This document shows, one piece after another, positions 26,401 through 38,400 of a stretch of DNA of 64,000 nt. This stretch comes from Papio anubis. Its lineage: Eukaryota > Chordata > Mammalia > Primates > Cercopithecidae. The notes below the pieces were generated by a model. It was given only the letters and a program-made list of their open reading frames with translations. It was not told the DNA's origin and made no database searches. Position 1 is the first letter of the stretch. Each line of letters starts with the position of its first letter. The translations under genes were made by a program, and so were the position numbers. The stretch spans positions 43,191,576-43,255,575 of the forward strand of contig NC_044995.1 of assembly GCF_008728515.1 (NCBI RefSeq), in the 5' to 3' direction.

Positions 26401-29400
26401 CTGCCTCAGCCTCCCAAGTAGCTAGGACTACAGGCATGCGCCACCATGCCTGGCGAATTTTTGTATCTTTTGTAGAGATGAGGTTTCACCATGTTGCCCA
26501 GGCTGGAACAAACTCACTTTAAAAAAAAGAAACAAGATGGGCCAACAAGAAAGTTTAGACGGAGTAAAACTTAATGGCACAAACCCACGGGCTCACAGTT
26601 TAAGAGTCCCTGAGACAACAAGGCCTCAGACAAATCACAGATGTTAGAAGGCGGTCAGCAGCCACCCAGGATCTGCTTGGCCACCACCCCAAAGTCCTTG
26701 CAGGGAATGGCCGCTGTAGGCTGTGACCGACACTCTTCATTAGAAACAACAGGCTGGCACTTGCTTTGTAAAATGCCGTCTGGGACCATGACCGTCTTTC
26801 CCTGTTCCAAAGTGGGATCACTCAACAATTACACACAGTATTCACAGTGTTAAGAGCTTACTTCTTTGACTTTCAGTGGTCTTCCACTCAGACTATGCTT
26901 GTTTAGGACTTCCGCAGCTTTTTTCATGCTCTCTTCCATCTTGAATTCAACAACACTATAGAGTTAAAAGGAAACGAGTCGAGTGAAACCAGTCCTACAA
27001 GTTAGAAGGCTCAAATACCAGTAAGTAACTAGACGATACTTACGCACATCCCTTTGGAGGAAGCCAGAGACCAGTCAGAAGAGCAAGGAAGGGGAAAAAG
27101 AAGAGAAAAAATAGTAAATACCAATGACAGTTACAAACCAATTAAAAATATGATTTATGTCACAAAGTCTTTTAAAATGAACCCTTCTAAGGGGAAGCTG
27201 ACAGAAGTGCCTCGCCTCGCCTTCCTTGTTAAAAGCTGGGCTCCTTAATATCTCCTTCTCCTACGCATTACCAGCATTGCACTAGAGCTGCTGACGTTTA
27301 ATAAGCAGACCTAAATTCAGGGTCTCCAAGAAATCACACCAACTTTAGATCTGCTTTCCTCTGTACTCAATCGAGTCCTTACCATATTCCTCCTAAATCC
27401 ATCCCTTCCATAAGTTAAGTTCAACCTTTTGATTATTCTAAGCCATTCTATTGCACGACAGAAAATAGTTTATGTTCTCTTTAAACTAGGCCAATTTTGA
27501 ACATTCAGGTTTTTAATATTTGGTTTACAATTTACTGGCACAAAGGCAACTTTTCGGAATCTTTGGTTCACACAACTTTCAAATTCAGCAAACAACCAAG
27601 AGTAACATTTTCTAGACAAGAACACACGTTTTACATTAATTATACCACCGCTAAAATTCCATGCATAATTCACACACAGCCAATTCCTCTGTTAACAAAG
27701 AGACAATGCTGCTATTGGTCCCCAGTTATCCAAATTGGGCATCCAAACAGAATACCAAAAAGCTCTTTGGCCAGCCATTTGGAAAAGCGGGACTCCCGTT
27801 TGCAAATCCCCTCCCACCCCACTCAAATGTTTGGCAAAATCAAACATAGCTACTGTAACATGAGCACTCACTGCCTTCCTGATTTCATTCGATTCCACGC
27901 CACCATACAGTTACATTTTTCATGTAGTAAATCCACAGAAGAAATTCTCTCAGACACTTACCCTTGACTTTCCTTCAGCGTCCATTAAGAGCTCCACGTA
28001 TGTTACCTCACCAACTACAAATCAGTTTCCAGACGACACATAAACCAAGGGAGAAAAGCCAAGAAAACAATGGGAATTTAGAACAATCATCAGCAACCTT
28101 GTATGGAGCCTCTGCCTTATAAGAAAGCCCAGAAACACTCCATATTCTCTAAACCACCGAACTAGGCATTACAGGTGTGCAGTAAAAGTAGGTGAAAACA
28201 CGTTAACAATATGTCCTTGATTTTCCTCCCACCACAAACAAGCTATTCCACAGATTTCCATATCAATTTCCCTGTCTGGAAGACTCATTCATGACTAGAG
28301 GCAATCCAAATCTATAGGAAAGAAGTCTGCGTGATTTACTTTTCTGGGGAAGGGAGGAAGTTTTACACATACACTCTCATTGGTGGCAAGTAGGTGAAAT
28401 GCATACAAATTGCGATGCCATCGGGCTGAGCTCACATGCTATAAATACAAGGACCCACGTATGCGAAGGTATAAGCTCACAGGCACACACGGACGCAGGG
28501 CCAGCTTCACGGGTGAGCAACCCGTGCAATCGTACAGAGCCCCGCACTCGGGCGCCCTGAGCTTGGTTTAAGGCTGTTATTGCTGCTATGACATTCTTAG
28601 TTTTTTTAACAAGAGGGCCCTTGTTTTCGTTTTGTGTTGGGCCCCACAAATTTTATAGCTGGTCCTGCACACAGCAGTAGGCTCCGCATCTGCAGAGGCA
28701 GAATGTTTGAATATAATAAGATCACAAAACCAGAGCAGCATCTGGATTCTCTTCAGTGAATTAGGCCAGGCTTCATTCTTGCTGCTTTCTAAACCTCCCC
28801 ATTAAAGGACACAAATAAATTCAAATTTAGGGCTCAGATTTTGTATTTAAACAGTTAAACAGACTCACATGATTCTAATCTACACAAAAGGGAAAACAAA
28901 GCATTTCGAAAGTTTCTGCAGATTTTCCTCAAGGTTTGGATTGCCAATTCATGACCACCATGACCAGATGTTAGAATCCATCAAGACAACCACCAAAATG
29001 GCTGCTGAACTTGAAGATGGCACACAGAAAACAAATGTGAAGTGTTACCCTGGAGAAAACTATCTCTAACCAGACTCTCCAAAGTCAAAAACTGGGCTTT
29101 TGTTGTCCTCTGGATCGGTTTGGTTTAGCAGTAAAAGGGTAAAAATAACCTGCTTAACGGCCTCAACAAGTCCTGCCTATTCCAACTCTTTTGTTCAAAG
29201 GATATTAAAATTATGAGGCTATAGGAAGAAAAAATTGTAATGAAAAACAAGATAAAATTACTTTACAAAAAATTTAAAGATCTGAAGGACATATTTATTA
29301 ATGGCTCTGCACACTGGTTGAATGCAAGAAAGCCAAGTGTTCAAAGTTTACATGTAGAGCCTCACCCTCTTTGTCCTCTCCTGACATGTTTCAGAACTAA

Positions 29401-32400
29401 ACACACACTTTGCACAAAACAGGAGAGAATCATCAATGCAAAGAAATGAAGAAGGAAATAGGAGGGATCAGTACAATTTACTTTTGGAGTATGCACTCCT
29501 GTGGGGCAAACTGAAAAATGATCACAGCCAAGGGACAGCTGTACAAGGCAGCTTTATTTAACCCTTAAAAACCAAAGCAGTTCCAAAAATGCGGCCGCCC
29601 TGAGGCCATGTTAAAAGCCATTTGTTTCAAGAGCAGCAGCCATTCAAGGACCACCAACCCTTGTCTCCACTTTGATGAAAATGCCACATAATGTCAAAAT
29701 AGTGACTGAAGAGGCCCCAAGTTTATTCCCTACCAGCTATGACTACCACCTAGTAACCTTTAAAAAAATAAAAGACTCACAATAATTAATTCAAGAGAGC
29801 TGCAACCATGTGGTCGAAATTCAAATCCTGTTGCATGGGAAGTTTCTAGTCTGTGTCCATAAGACATGTGATCAAAAAGCTGTAAGTGCAACCCAGAAAC
29901 CAAGCAAATCCAAACCAAACTTTTTCCCATGGCCATAACCACTTTAACAAAAAGAGAGGTTTAGAAATTAGGGCTTTTTCCACGTAACAGTCTAGTCTAG
30001 TAATAACACACCTGACTTCAATCCTTTGTATTAAAAATTTGCTTAAAACGTTCTCCCTCTTTTTACCTCAAATGGTATCATTGTTTAGCAGTCACCCAAG
30101 GGTCCAGCATGAGTAGTGCTGTTCCCGAGATAATCAGTAATGATTATGCTCCTCACAAACTCATAAAATTCCAACCTCTACCCTGAGAGACCACCAATTA
30201 AGTGTTAAGGGATCTGCAACAGCTGCTAATTCATACTTTCCTACAGGAAAATGAAGCCTTTAAAAGACCACCTCCCTTTTGGTTCTACAATAGCAAAGCA
30301 AAGATTTGTCTCATGTAGTCAGCACAACTATCAGCAAGAATGGGAGGGCAAAATTTGCCAAGTAAACACAGTCTGGTCACATTCCATGAAGTGAAGTTTA
30401 ACAAGCAAACCATCCAGAGCAGATCACACAGTCAGGACTCAGGGGCAGAGGTGACAGCTTGGCAGTAGCAGTAGTCTTACAGAAACGGCACTCGCAGTTA
30501 TTAATAAAAAATATGGTTGCTCCTCTCCCTGTGTAAACATGGATGGATTTCACGGAATCCTAAGAGTAGGCTGCTAAGACAAATTCTACTGCAGCCCAAA
30601 ACATCAAAATATCGAAATGAAAAAACTAACACATTAAAAAATCTAACACCAAATGTTATCTATCTCTATTTAATATGCTCTAAGAAATCATTTTTGACCA
30701 ACATTTAAGTGAAGTATTAAAAACACTGCCTCATTCTTTTTTTTTTTTTTTTTTTTTTTTGAGACAGAGTCTTGCTTAGTCGCCCAGGCTGGAGTGCAGT
30801 GGCGCGATCTCGGCTCACTGCAAGCTCCGCCTCCCGGGTTCACGCCATTCTCCTGCCTCAGCCTCCCAAGTAGCTGGGACTACAGGCGCCCGCCGCCTTG
30901 CCCGGCTAATTTTTTGCATTTTTAGTAGAGACGGGGTTTCACCGTGTTAGCCAGGATGGTCTCGATCTCCTGACCTCGTGATCCGCCCGCCTCGGCCTCC
31001 CAAAGTGCTGGGATTACAGGTGTGAGCCACCGCGCCCAGCCAACACTGCCTCATTCTTAAAACGCAGTAGGAGGATAAGCAGATAAGCAACCCAAAAAGA
31101 ACTGAGGTGGTCCGTTGCAGCTACTGTGACCTCACTCTCCTGCACAAACCTTTAGCAAAGTGAGTATTTGTTTTTGTGTTCCCATTTACTGTTCAAGTCT
31201 GAAAAAAAAAAAAGAGGGAATGCAGAGGCCGAAGCTTCACTGAAGAGAATTCATATGTGATAAGGCCTATAATTTTTTTTTCTTTTTAAACAGGGGTTGG
31301 CAGGGCTTGCAAGTCAGGCATGTTGTCAAACATTCTTCCGTTCATAACGGTCAATTCTCAGGCTGCCACTCTATCGGGGGAGCGGAGTGCACAGAACACA
31401 TGCACACTCTTTAATACAAAGACACCTTGAAACATGTCAAAATAATTATTCTACACAACGACTTGGCTTACGGACATGTTAGGAAATGACAGAGCCCATG
31501 CTCCTCCTTAATTGCGTGGCAACAACAGAACGGTATTGCTTCCCTAACACTAGAGACCACACAGGGTAAGTCAGACAGGCTGCACTGCTGGGGCTCAACG
31601 TAAATATTCACACATATGAATGCTTTAGCATAACAGGCCTTTCTAAAATCCAGGCTGTGGCCGGGCCTGTAATCCTAGCACTTTGGGAGGCCAAGGCAAG
31701 AGGATTACCTGGGGTCAGGAGTTCAAGACCAGCCTGGCCAACATGGTGAAACCCAGTCTCTACTAAAAATACAAAAATTAATTAAAAATACAAAAAAAAT
31801 ACAAAAATTGTGGTGGTAGGTGCCTATAATCCCAGCTACTTGGCAGGCTGGCACAGGAGAACCGCTTGAACCCAGGGGACGGAGGTTGCAGTGAGCCGAG
31901 ATCACGCCACTTCATTCCATCCTGGGAGAAAGAGCAAGACTCCATCTCAAAAACAACATAAATAAAATGCAGGCTGCATTTCCAACAAAGGAAAATATGA
32001 AGGAGCAAGTAGACTGGGTAGGGATTTCATTTAAACTGAAAATACAGGTCTGCCTAATAGACCCACAATGCAAATTATCTCCAGGAGCCAAGATGGAGGC
32101 TTTCTATTGGACTACACTTGCCCTCTGGGCCTTAGTTTTCTGTCAGCTGCAATTTGAAATTTACTTAACGTGGTGCATTAAATACTAACAGAAGGATTAA
32201 GTGCTTAAAAGAAATCTTTGCTTACACAAGTTAAACTGACTGCTGCTAAACTTGGGATTGACTGAGGGTAAACTACATCCCCGACCTTCCTTCCTCAACC
32301 TGGGCTCTGTTTACTCATTGCAGGTGCAGCTCAGTCCTGCTCTGGTGGCACTGCCCCACCTGGGTGCTGCCGGCTGCCTGGTGAGGCCAGGAGAAGCAGC

Positions 32401-35400
32401 CCAGCAAGGAGCTTCCACCACTCACACAGGACTTGATGGTCTCAAACAAATGTAGCACAACACTAAGTTTAAAAGCCTAAGATCGCCTTTTCTCACAGAA
32501 ATCTTTATTTTTTCCACCCAGTCCTTATGGTCAATCACTTTAAGTGCATATCCCTTTACCTGTCAGGATACAAACTGGGGAGCTGTAGCCTGTTAAGTCA
32601 CTTTCAAAGGCATAAATGACCAGTTCACTTCCTATGTGGATTTTTAATAGGAAATCCTAGAATGCTGCTAAATGCTAAAACTAAAGCTGGAGAATATGCA
32701 GCTGGTATGAAAGATGGCAAAAGGATCAAGAGGGACGGAGGAACATGTGAGACAATCTTCCCCAGGAGTATCCTTAGAAAAAAAAGCTCCCCTCTTGGCC
32801 TCTCAAAGCTAACTACTTTAGTTCCGAGAGGCTGCAATTAGACAGTGCTACGACGACAGAAAATTTCAGTTGAGGACAACTAATTCTAGTTCTGTTCTAC
32901 TCATTTCCTGAAACAAGGCTAAGATTCATCAGACCTTAAAATGTAGACTGATAAAGAGTGCTTAGATTACGACAGCCCAAATCTCTGTGTTTTGGAATTA
33001 TTTTGAGACTAATACTTTTAGGGTTGTAAGTGCCTCTATCTGCTAGTTCTTCCTGTGTATAGTCTTCAAAACACTTAGAACTTATCGGCAACAGATTTCA
33101 AGTAAATATTTCAGATGTAAACTAACCACTTAAACATTTTTTGTATACCAAAACGCGAATAAAAATGTCTTTTTAAAAGCACATAATAAGAAGAGTATTT
33201 CTTAAGGACTCATATGTATGTAAACACAGTAAATTTCTTTAGACCTCACATACTGAATATAAGCATTACCATAAAAAGATTACCTTTCTCTTATGAGTCA
33301 CTTTACCCACAATCCTATACTGCTAATAATTTAATTAAATAGCAAAGTAATTAATTTAACCAGTACAGGGGAGCTCTAAACAAGAACATTTTAAGGCTCA
33401 TTAAAAATAACTGATTTACTGCACACCTGTAATTCTAAATTACACCACCAAAAATACACTGAGAGGGCTGAGCCCGGGCATTCGTAGCAGTATGCCAAGG
33501 GAATATGAGAACCAGTTTGGAAGTATCCAAATCAACCACCAGGCTGGCTCCACACTTAAGAGTGCAAAATAGTGAATTGAGGTGAACTGCTTCTACATCC
33601 AGAAACACCATGGCTGCTGCTGCTACTACCAGCTTGAAGGTTTCCCAAACCGAATTACTGAATGGTAAAGCAGTAAAAATGTCACCTACTTTATCCAGCA
33701 TGTCCCAAAACTGGTTCACACACTCCTAAAAATGAAAAAATAATTTGGCCTGCAATCTCTTACAAAATTCTAACAATTACATTTTCAAAGCCACATTCCT
33801 GGTTCTTGGAACTACTATACCTTATTATCAATGGAAATAGCAATTCAGCGGTTCAACCAAATCACGAGAACACAAATTTGGAGGTTATTCCAAAAGCTAA
33901 TTCGAATGAGGCCCAACTGTACTGTACAGAAATTCTAAGCTTCTATTGAAGCAGCAGTCCCAAAAACCAAGAACACTGCATCTGGGATGCAGCATGACAC
34001 GCCCTCAGACAAAAAGAAGAAACTGCACTCTTGCCCTAGGAGCAATGGCAGGAATGATTTGGCCGATCAAGGCAGGCACATCAATCTCACACCAAAACGT
34101 TTTTCCATCTGTGTTATCTGGAGAAATACCACGTGGGAGCAGCACGCGTGACTGTCTGGAGAGGTTCACAGTGCCTAGTGCTTCTTGCATGTCATGGTCA
34201 AAATAAGTGATGGGACAATGATGGCAGTGCCATTCATAATTTCAAAACCCAATGCAGGGAGCACCAGTACACATACCAAAATGGCCTATCCACGGGGCAT
34301 CTCAGTCACTGAAATGTTAAATCATTTGACAAATCAAGCTCACATCTCTTTTCATAATGAATGCTCCAGAAAACCAATACCTTTCAGTCATGCAAAGACT
34401 CCATGAAGGGTAGTTTGAGTCTAGGTCGGGGTGGGGGTCTCAAGGCAATATACAAATTGTTCTCTACCACGGTGTTGTCTAAACCAGGGCTGAGCAGTCT
34501 CTTTAGTCCTAAGTGCCACCAGCAGGGCCAAGAATCAGTAAAGAAAGGAAGACGACAGCAGCACAGGAGGGAAGGAGGAGAGAGAGAGAGGACACCACAG
34601 TGTGCACGGGGGTGAGGATCACAGAGGCAGGCCTCCTCGGGCCTCCTGGTGGCAGCAGAGCTTGGTTGCTTCCTCTGCCCTCGGCTGGAAGGTGGATACC
34701 TAGGCTATGACAATCCACATCCTAAGGCACCGCGTTACAAAGCAGATACCTTATTTTGAGCTCTCCAATGGCCAACCTACTCTATTTTTTTCCCAGAGGG
34801 GAAAAAGCCTAATAGTTAAAATACAGGCTAATGTTTTATAGTTTGGAATCTGAGGAGCAAAAGGTCCAGCTACCAAATTTTGATCCCAGGAAGACATCCA
34901 CAAAATTTTAAACAAGCTATCTTCCTGTGAAACTTAAAAAGCTTAAAAAAAAGAAAGAAAAAAGAAAAAAAAAGAAAAAAGAAAAAAATAAAGAAAAGGA
35001 AAGAAAGGAAAAATCTCTCCCACCTAGTGTGCAAAATTCAAAAAATTTCAACACAAAAAGGCTCCCCGGAAGCCTAATCGAAGCCTTATTAACCATACTA
35101 AACCAGTAAAATCAACTGTAGGCCAAAGGACCGTATAAACCATCCTGTTTGACACACAGGGGCATGACCACAAAACAAAACAAAACAAAACAAAACAAAC
35201 AAAAAAAAAACCACAAAACAAAAAAAACTGAGGTGGGGTAAGGGGGCTTCACGCTTAAGCCTGGAAAGAACATGCTCTACCCAGAGCCGCTTCCACTGAC
35301 CAAAAATAACCAAGGAATTAGCCACAGAAAAGATGACACACCAACCTTCTCACCCTACTCAATCACCAGTACCATTACCTTTTTCTTTAACCAGGTCTTT

Positions 35401-38400
35401 AAGTGACTGCCATTTCACGTCAAAAGGTATGTTTGTAATGAAGGCTCTGTATCTTTTAGTTGGATTGGCATATGGCTCAAAGCGATTGCCTCCTCTTTTT
35501 ATGTTTTTCTCCTTCCTCTTCTCATTCTGAGCAGGTCGTTCTCCTTCACTGAATTCAAAAGAGAGAAAAAAAGGTAAAGGGTTTATATGTCAGCACAATG
35601 TGAAAGACAATTATTCGATTTGCCAGGTTTACAATTCCACACACAGTTACATATGACACAAGACTAGTACTGGACAGATGGGGTGGTTCACACCTGCCAT
35701 CCTAGCACTTTGGGAGCCAAGAACGGGGGATCATTTAAGGCCAGGAGTTCAAGACTAGCCTGGGCAACACAGCAAGACCCTGTCTCTACAAAAAATACAT
35801 ATATATAAAACTTAGCCAGGTGTGGTGGCGCATTTGCACTCCCAGCTAGTAGGGAGGGTGAGATGGGAGGATCACTTAAACTCAGGAGTTTCAGGCCCCA
35901 GCAAGCTATGATCATCCTACTGTACTCCAGCCTAGGGCAACAGAGCGAGACACTGTCTCAAAAAAAGCAAAGACAAGATTAATGTTGATTTTGAATTAAG
36001 ACATTCAAACTAAAGGCTCCATGGGGCAAAAAGCATTCCCAAGGAAAAGTACACTTTCCTGGGCTTACAAAATACTCCTATGGAGAATAACAGAGACAAC
36101 GGTGAGGCCAACTCCCTGACCAAAGTGTGTTAATTCCAAGACAGAAACAGGAAAAGAGAAGGATGATTTCCAAGACTTCATGGAATGGAAATATGAGGTA
36201 GTACATACAGGCCCAACCAATTTTAGCTTCACAAATAAGTGTCTCTCATGGTGTTTAAAAAAAAAAAAAAAAAAGAGGGGGGAAGCATAAAATGATGCAG
36301 CCACCATGGAAAACAGTTAGGTGGTCACTCAAAATTAAACACAGAATTACTGTGACCCAGCAATTCCACTGCTAGGTATATACCCAAAAGAATTAAAAGT
36401 AGGGACTCATACACGTATGCCAATGTTCATAGCAGCACTATTCATACAAGCCAAAAGGTAGAAACAACCCAAGGGTCTACCAAAAGATGAATGGAATAAA
36501 CAAAACATGGAATATCCATGCAACGGGATGGATTTTTCAGCCACAAAAAGGAAGGCAATCCTAACAAAGGCTACAACATGCATGAACCTTGAGAGCATTA
36601 TGCTCAGTGAAATAAGCCAGTCACTGAAGGCCAAATATTGTACGATTCCACTTATTAGATACCTATGATAAGCAAATCCATACACAGAAAGTAGAACAGA
36701 GGTTACCCGGGCCTAGGGGGAGGTAGCAATGGGAAGTTATTCAACACTGAGCACAGAATTTCATTTGGGATGAGAATAAAAGTTCTAGGAATGGGCAGAG
36801 GTGATTGCTGCAAAACACCATACTTCACTGCACACTTAAGATGGTTAAAATGGTCTATTTTGGCCGGGCGCGGTGGCTCAAGCCTGTAATCCCAGCACTT
36901 TGGGAGGCCGAGACGGGCGGATCACAAGGTCAGGAGATCGAGACCATCCTGGCTAACACGGTGAAACCCCGTCTCTACTAAAAAATACAAAATACTAGCC
37001 GGGCGAAGTGGTGGGTGCCTGTAGTCCCAGCTACTCGGGAGGCTGAGACAGGAGAATGGCGTGAACCCGAGAGGAGGAGCTTGCAGCGAGCTGAGATCCG
37101 GCCACTGCACTCCAGCCTGGGTGACAGAGTGAGACTCCGTCTCAAAAAAAAAAAAAAAAAAAAAAGGTCTATTTTATGTATATTTTAAGCACTTTTTAAA
37201 AATCCAAAAAGGTGGGAAAGAAACCACTCCCTATACAACCCTACTACTTTGAAGCGGGGAAACTCGAGTCTGAGCAACTCTGGGAGGAGGAAGACAGCAT
37301 GCAAACAATCCTGCCTTTGGCAAAGAAGGGTGGCTGCTTTTCTGGCACGGCCTTCCCCCGGCCTTCCCCCGTCGCACTCTTTACTTTTGTGTGTTAGGAG
37401 CCACCACACTGTAACACCAACCATCTCTAGGTAGCAGCCATCAGACTTGGAAGCCCGGGCACTGGTTGCCAGGGCTCTTCCCTCAGCTGCCAGCTCAAGC
37501 GCAACCCCTCTGACTACAGGTAGGCACCGATGAGAGCTGACCAGGAACAAGTGAGGAGCCAGAAGCCACCTCAAGTTTCTTAAGCAACTGAGCTTTGCAC
37601 TTTTCTGCTTCCTGAGCCCTGTGTCCCGCCAGTGAGAATCCAGTGACTCCCAGACCACAGGCTCTACTGCAGAATTTGTGATCCATGATAAAACTGGAAA
37701 CAAAAAAAAAGCCAAGACTACAGCATTAACGATTTAAAAAAGTATCTTTAACTGAAGGACTGATCTTTATTCTGGGATATAAATTTCTTCCTTGGCAGAA
37801 AGGTAGTGTTTAAACACCAGATAGTAGCTGGAGAAGCTACTATTTTAAAACGTTATTTACTTGAGGCCAGGCACGGTGGTTCCCACCTATAATCCCAGCA
37901 CTTTGGAAGGCTGAGGTAGGCGGATCACTCAAGGTCAGGAGTTCAAGACCAGCCTGGCCAACATGATGAAACCCCATCTCTACTAAAAATACAAAAATTA
38001 GCTGGGCGTGGTAGTACATGCCTGCAGTCCCAGCTCTCAGGAGGCTGAGGCAAGAGAATCGCTTGAACCTGGGGGACGGAGGTTGCAGTGAGCCGAGATC
38101 GCGCCATTGCACTCCAGCCTGAGTGACAGACAGAATGAGACTCCGTCTCAAAACAAACACAAAAAAGGATTCACTGGAGACCAGGTGTGGTGGTTCACAC
38201 CTATAATCTCAGCACTCTGGGAGGTCAAGGCAGGAGAATCTTACTTAAGCCCAGGAGTTCGACACAGTAAGACCCTGTCTTTATTTTTTAAAATAATAAT
38301 AATTATCTGAGTGTGGTGTCGTGTACCTGCAGTCCCAGCTACTCAGGAGGCTGAGCTGGGAGGATGGCTCGAGTCCAGGGAGTCAAGGTTGCAGTGAACT

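Noticed and set aside
28015..28100. C/D-box snoRNA-like pair (TGATGA and CTGA) upstream of HNRNPM exon 3
   Set aside because: The C box lacks the purine at its first position, there is no terminal stem, and the D-like CTGA sits at the branch-point region beside the acceptor.
36407..36685. 92-codon minus-strand frame
   Set aside because: It lies antisense within an old L1 3' end and has no independent support.
37185..37715. 176-codon minus-strand frame in HNRNPM intron 1
   Set aside because: It shows no recognised domain, no clear splice signals and no codon bias, and the start lies in ordinary intron. It could be tested by conservation, but nothing seen supports it.
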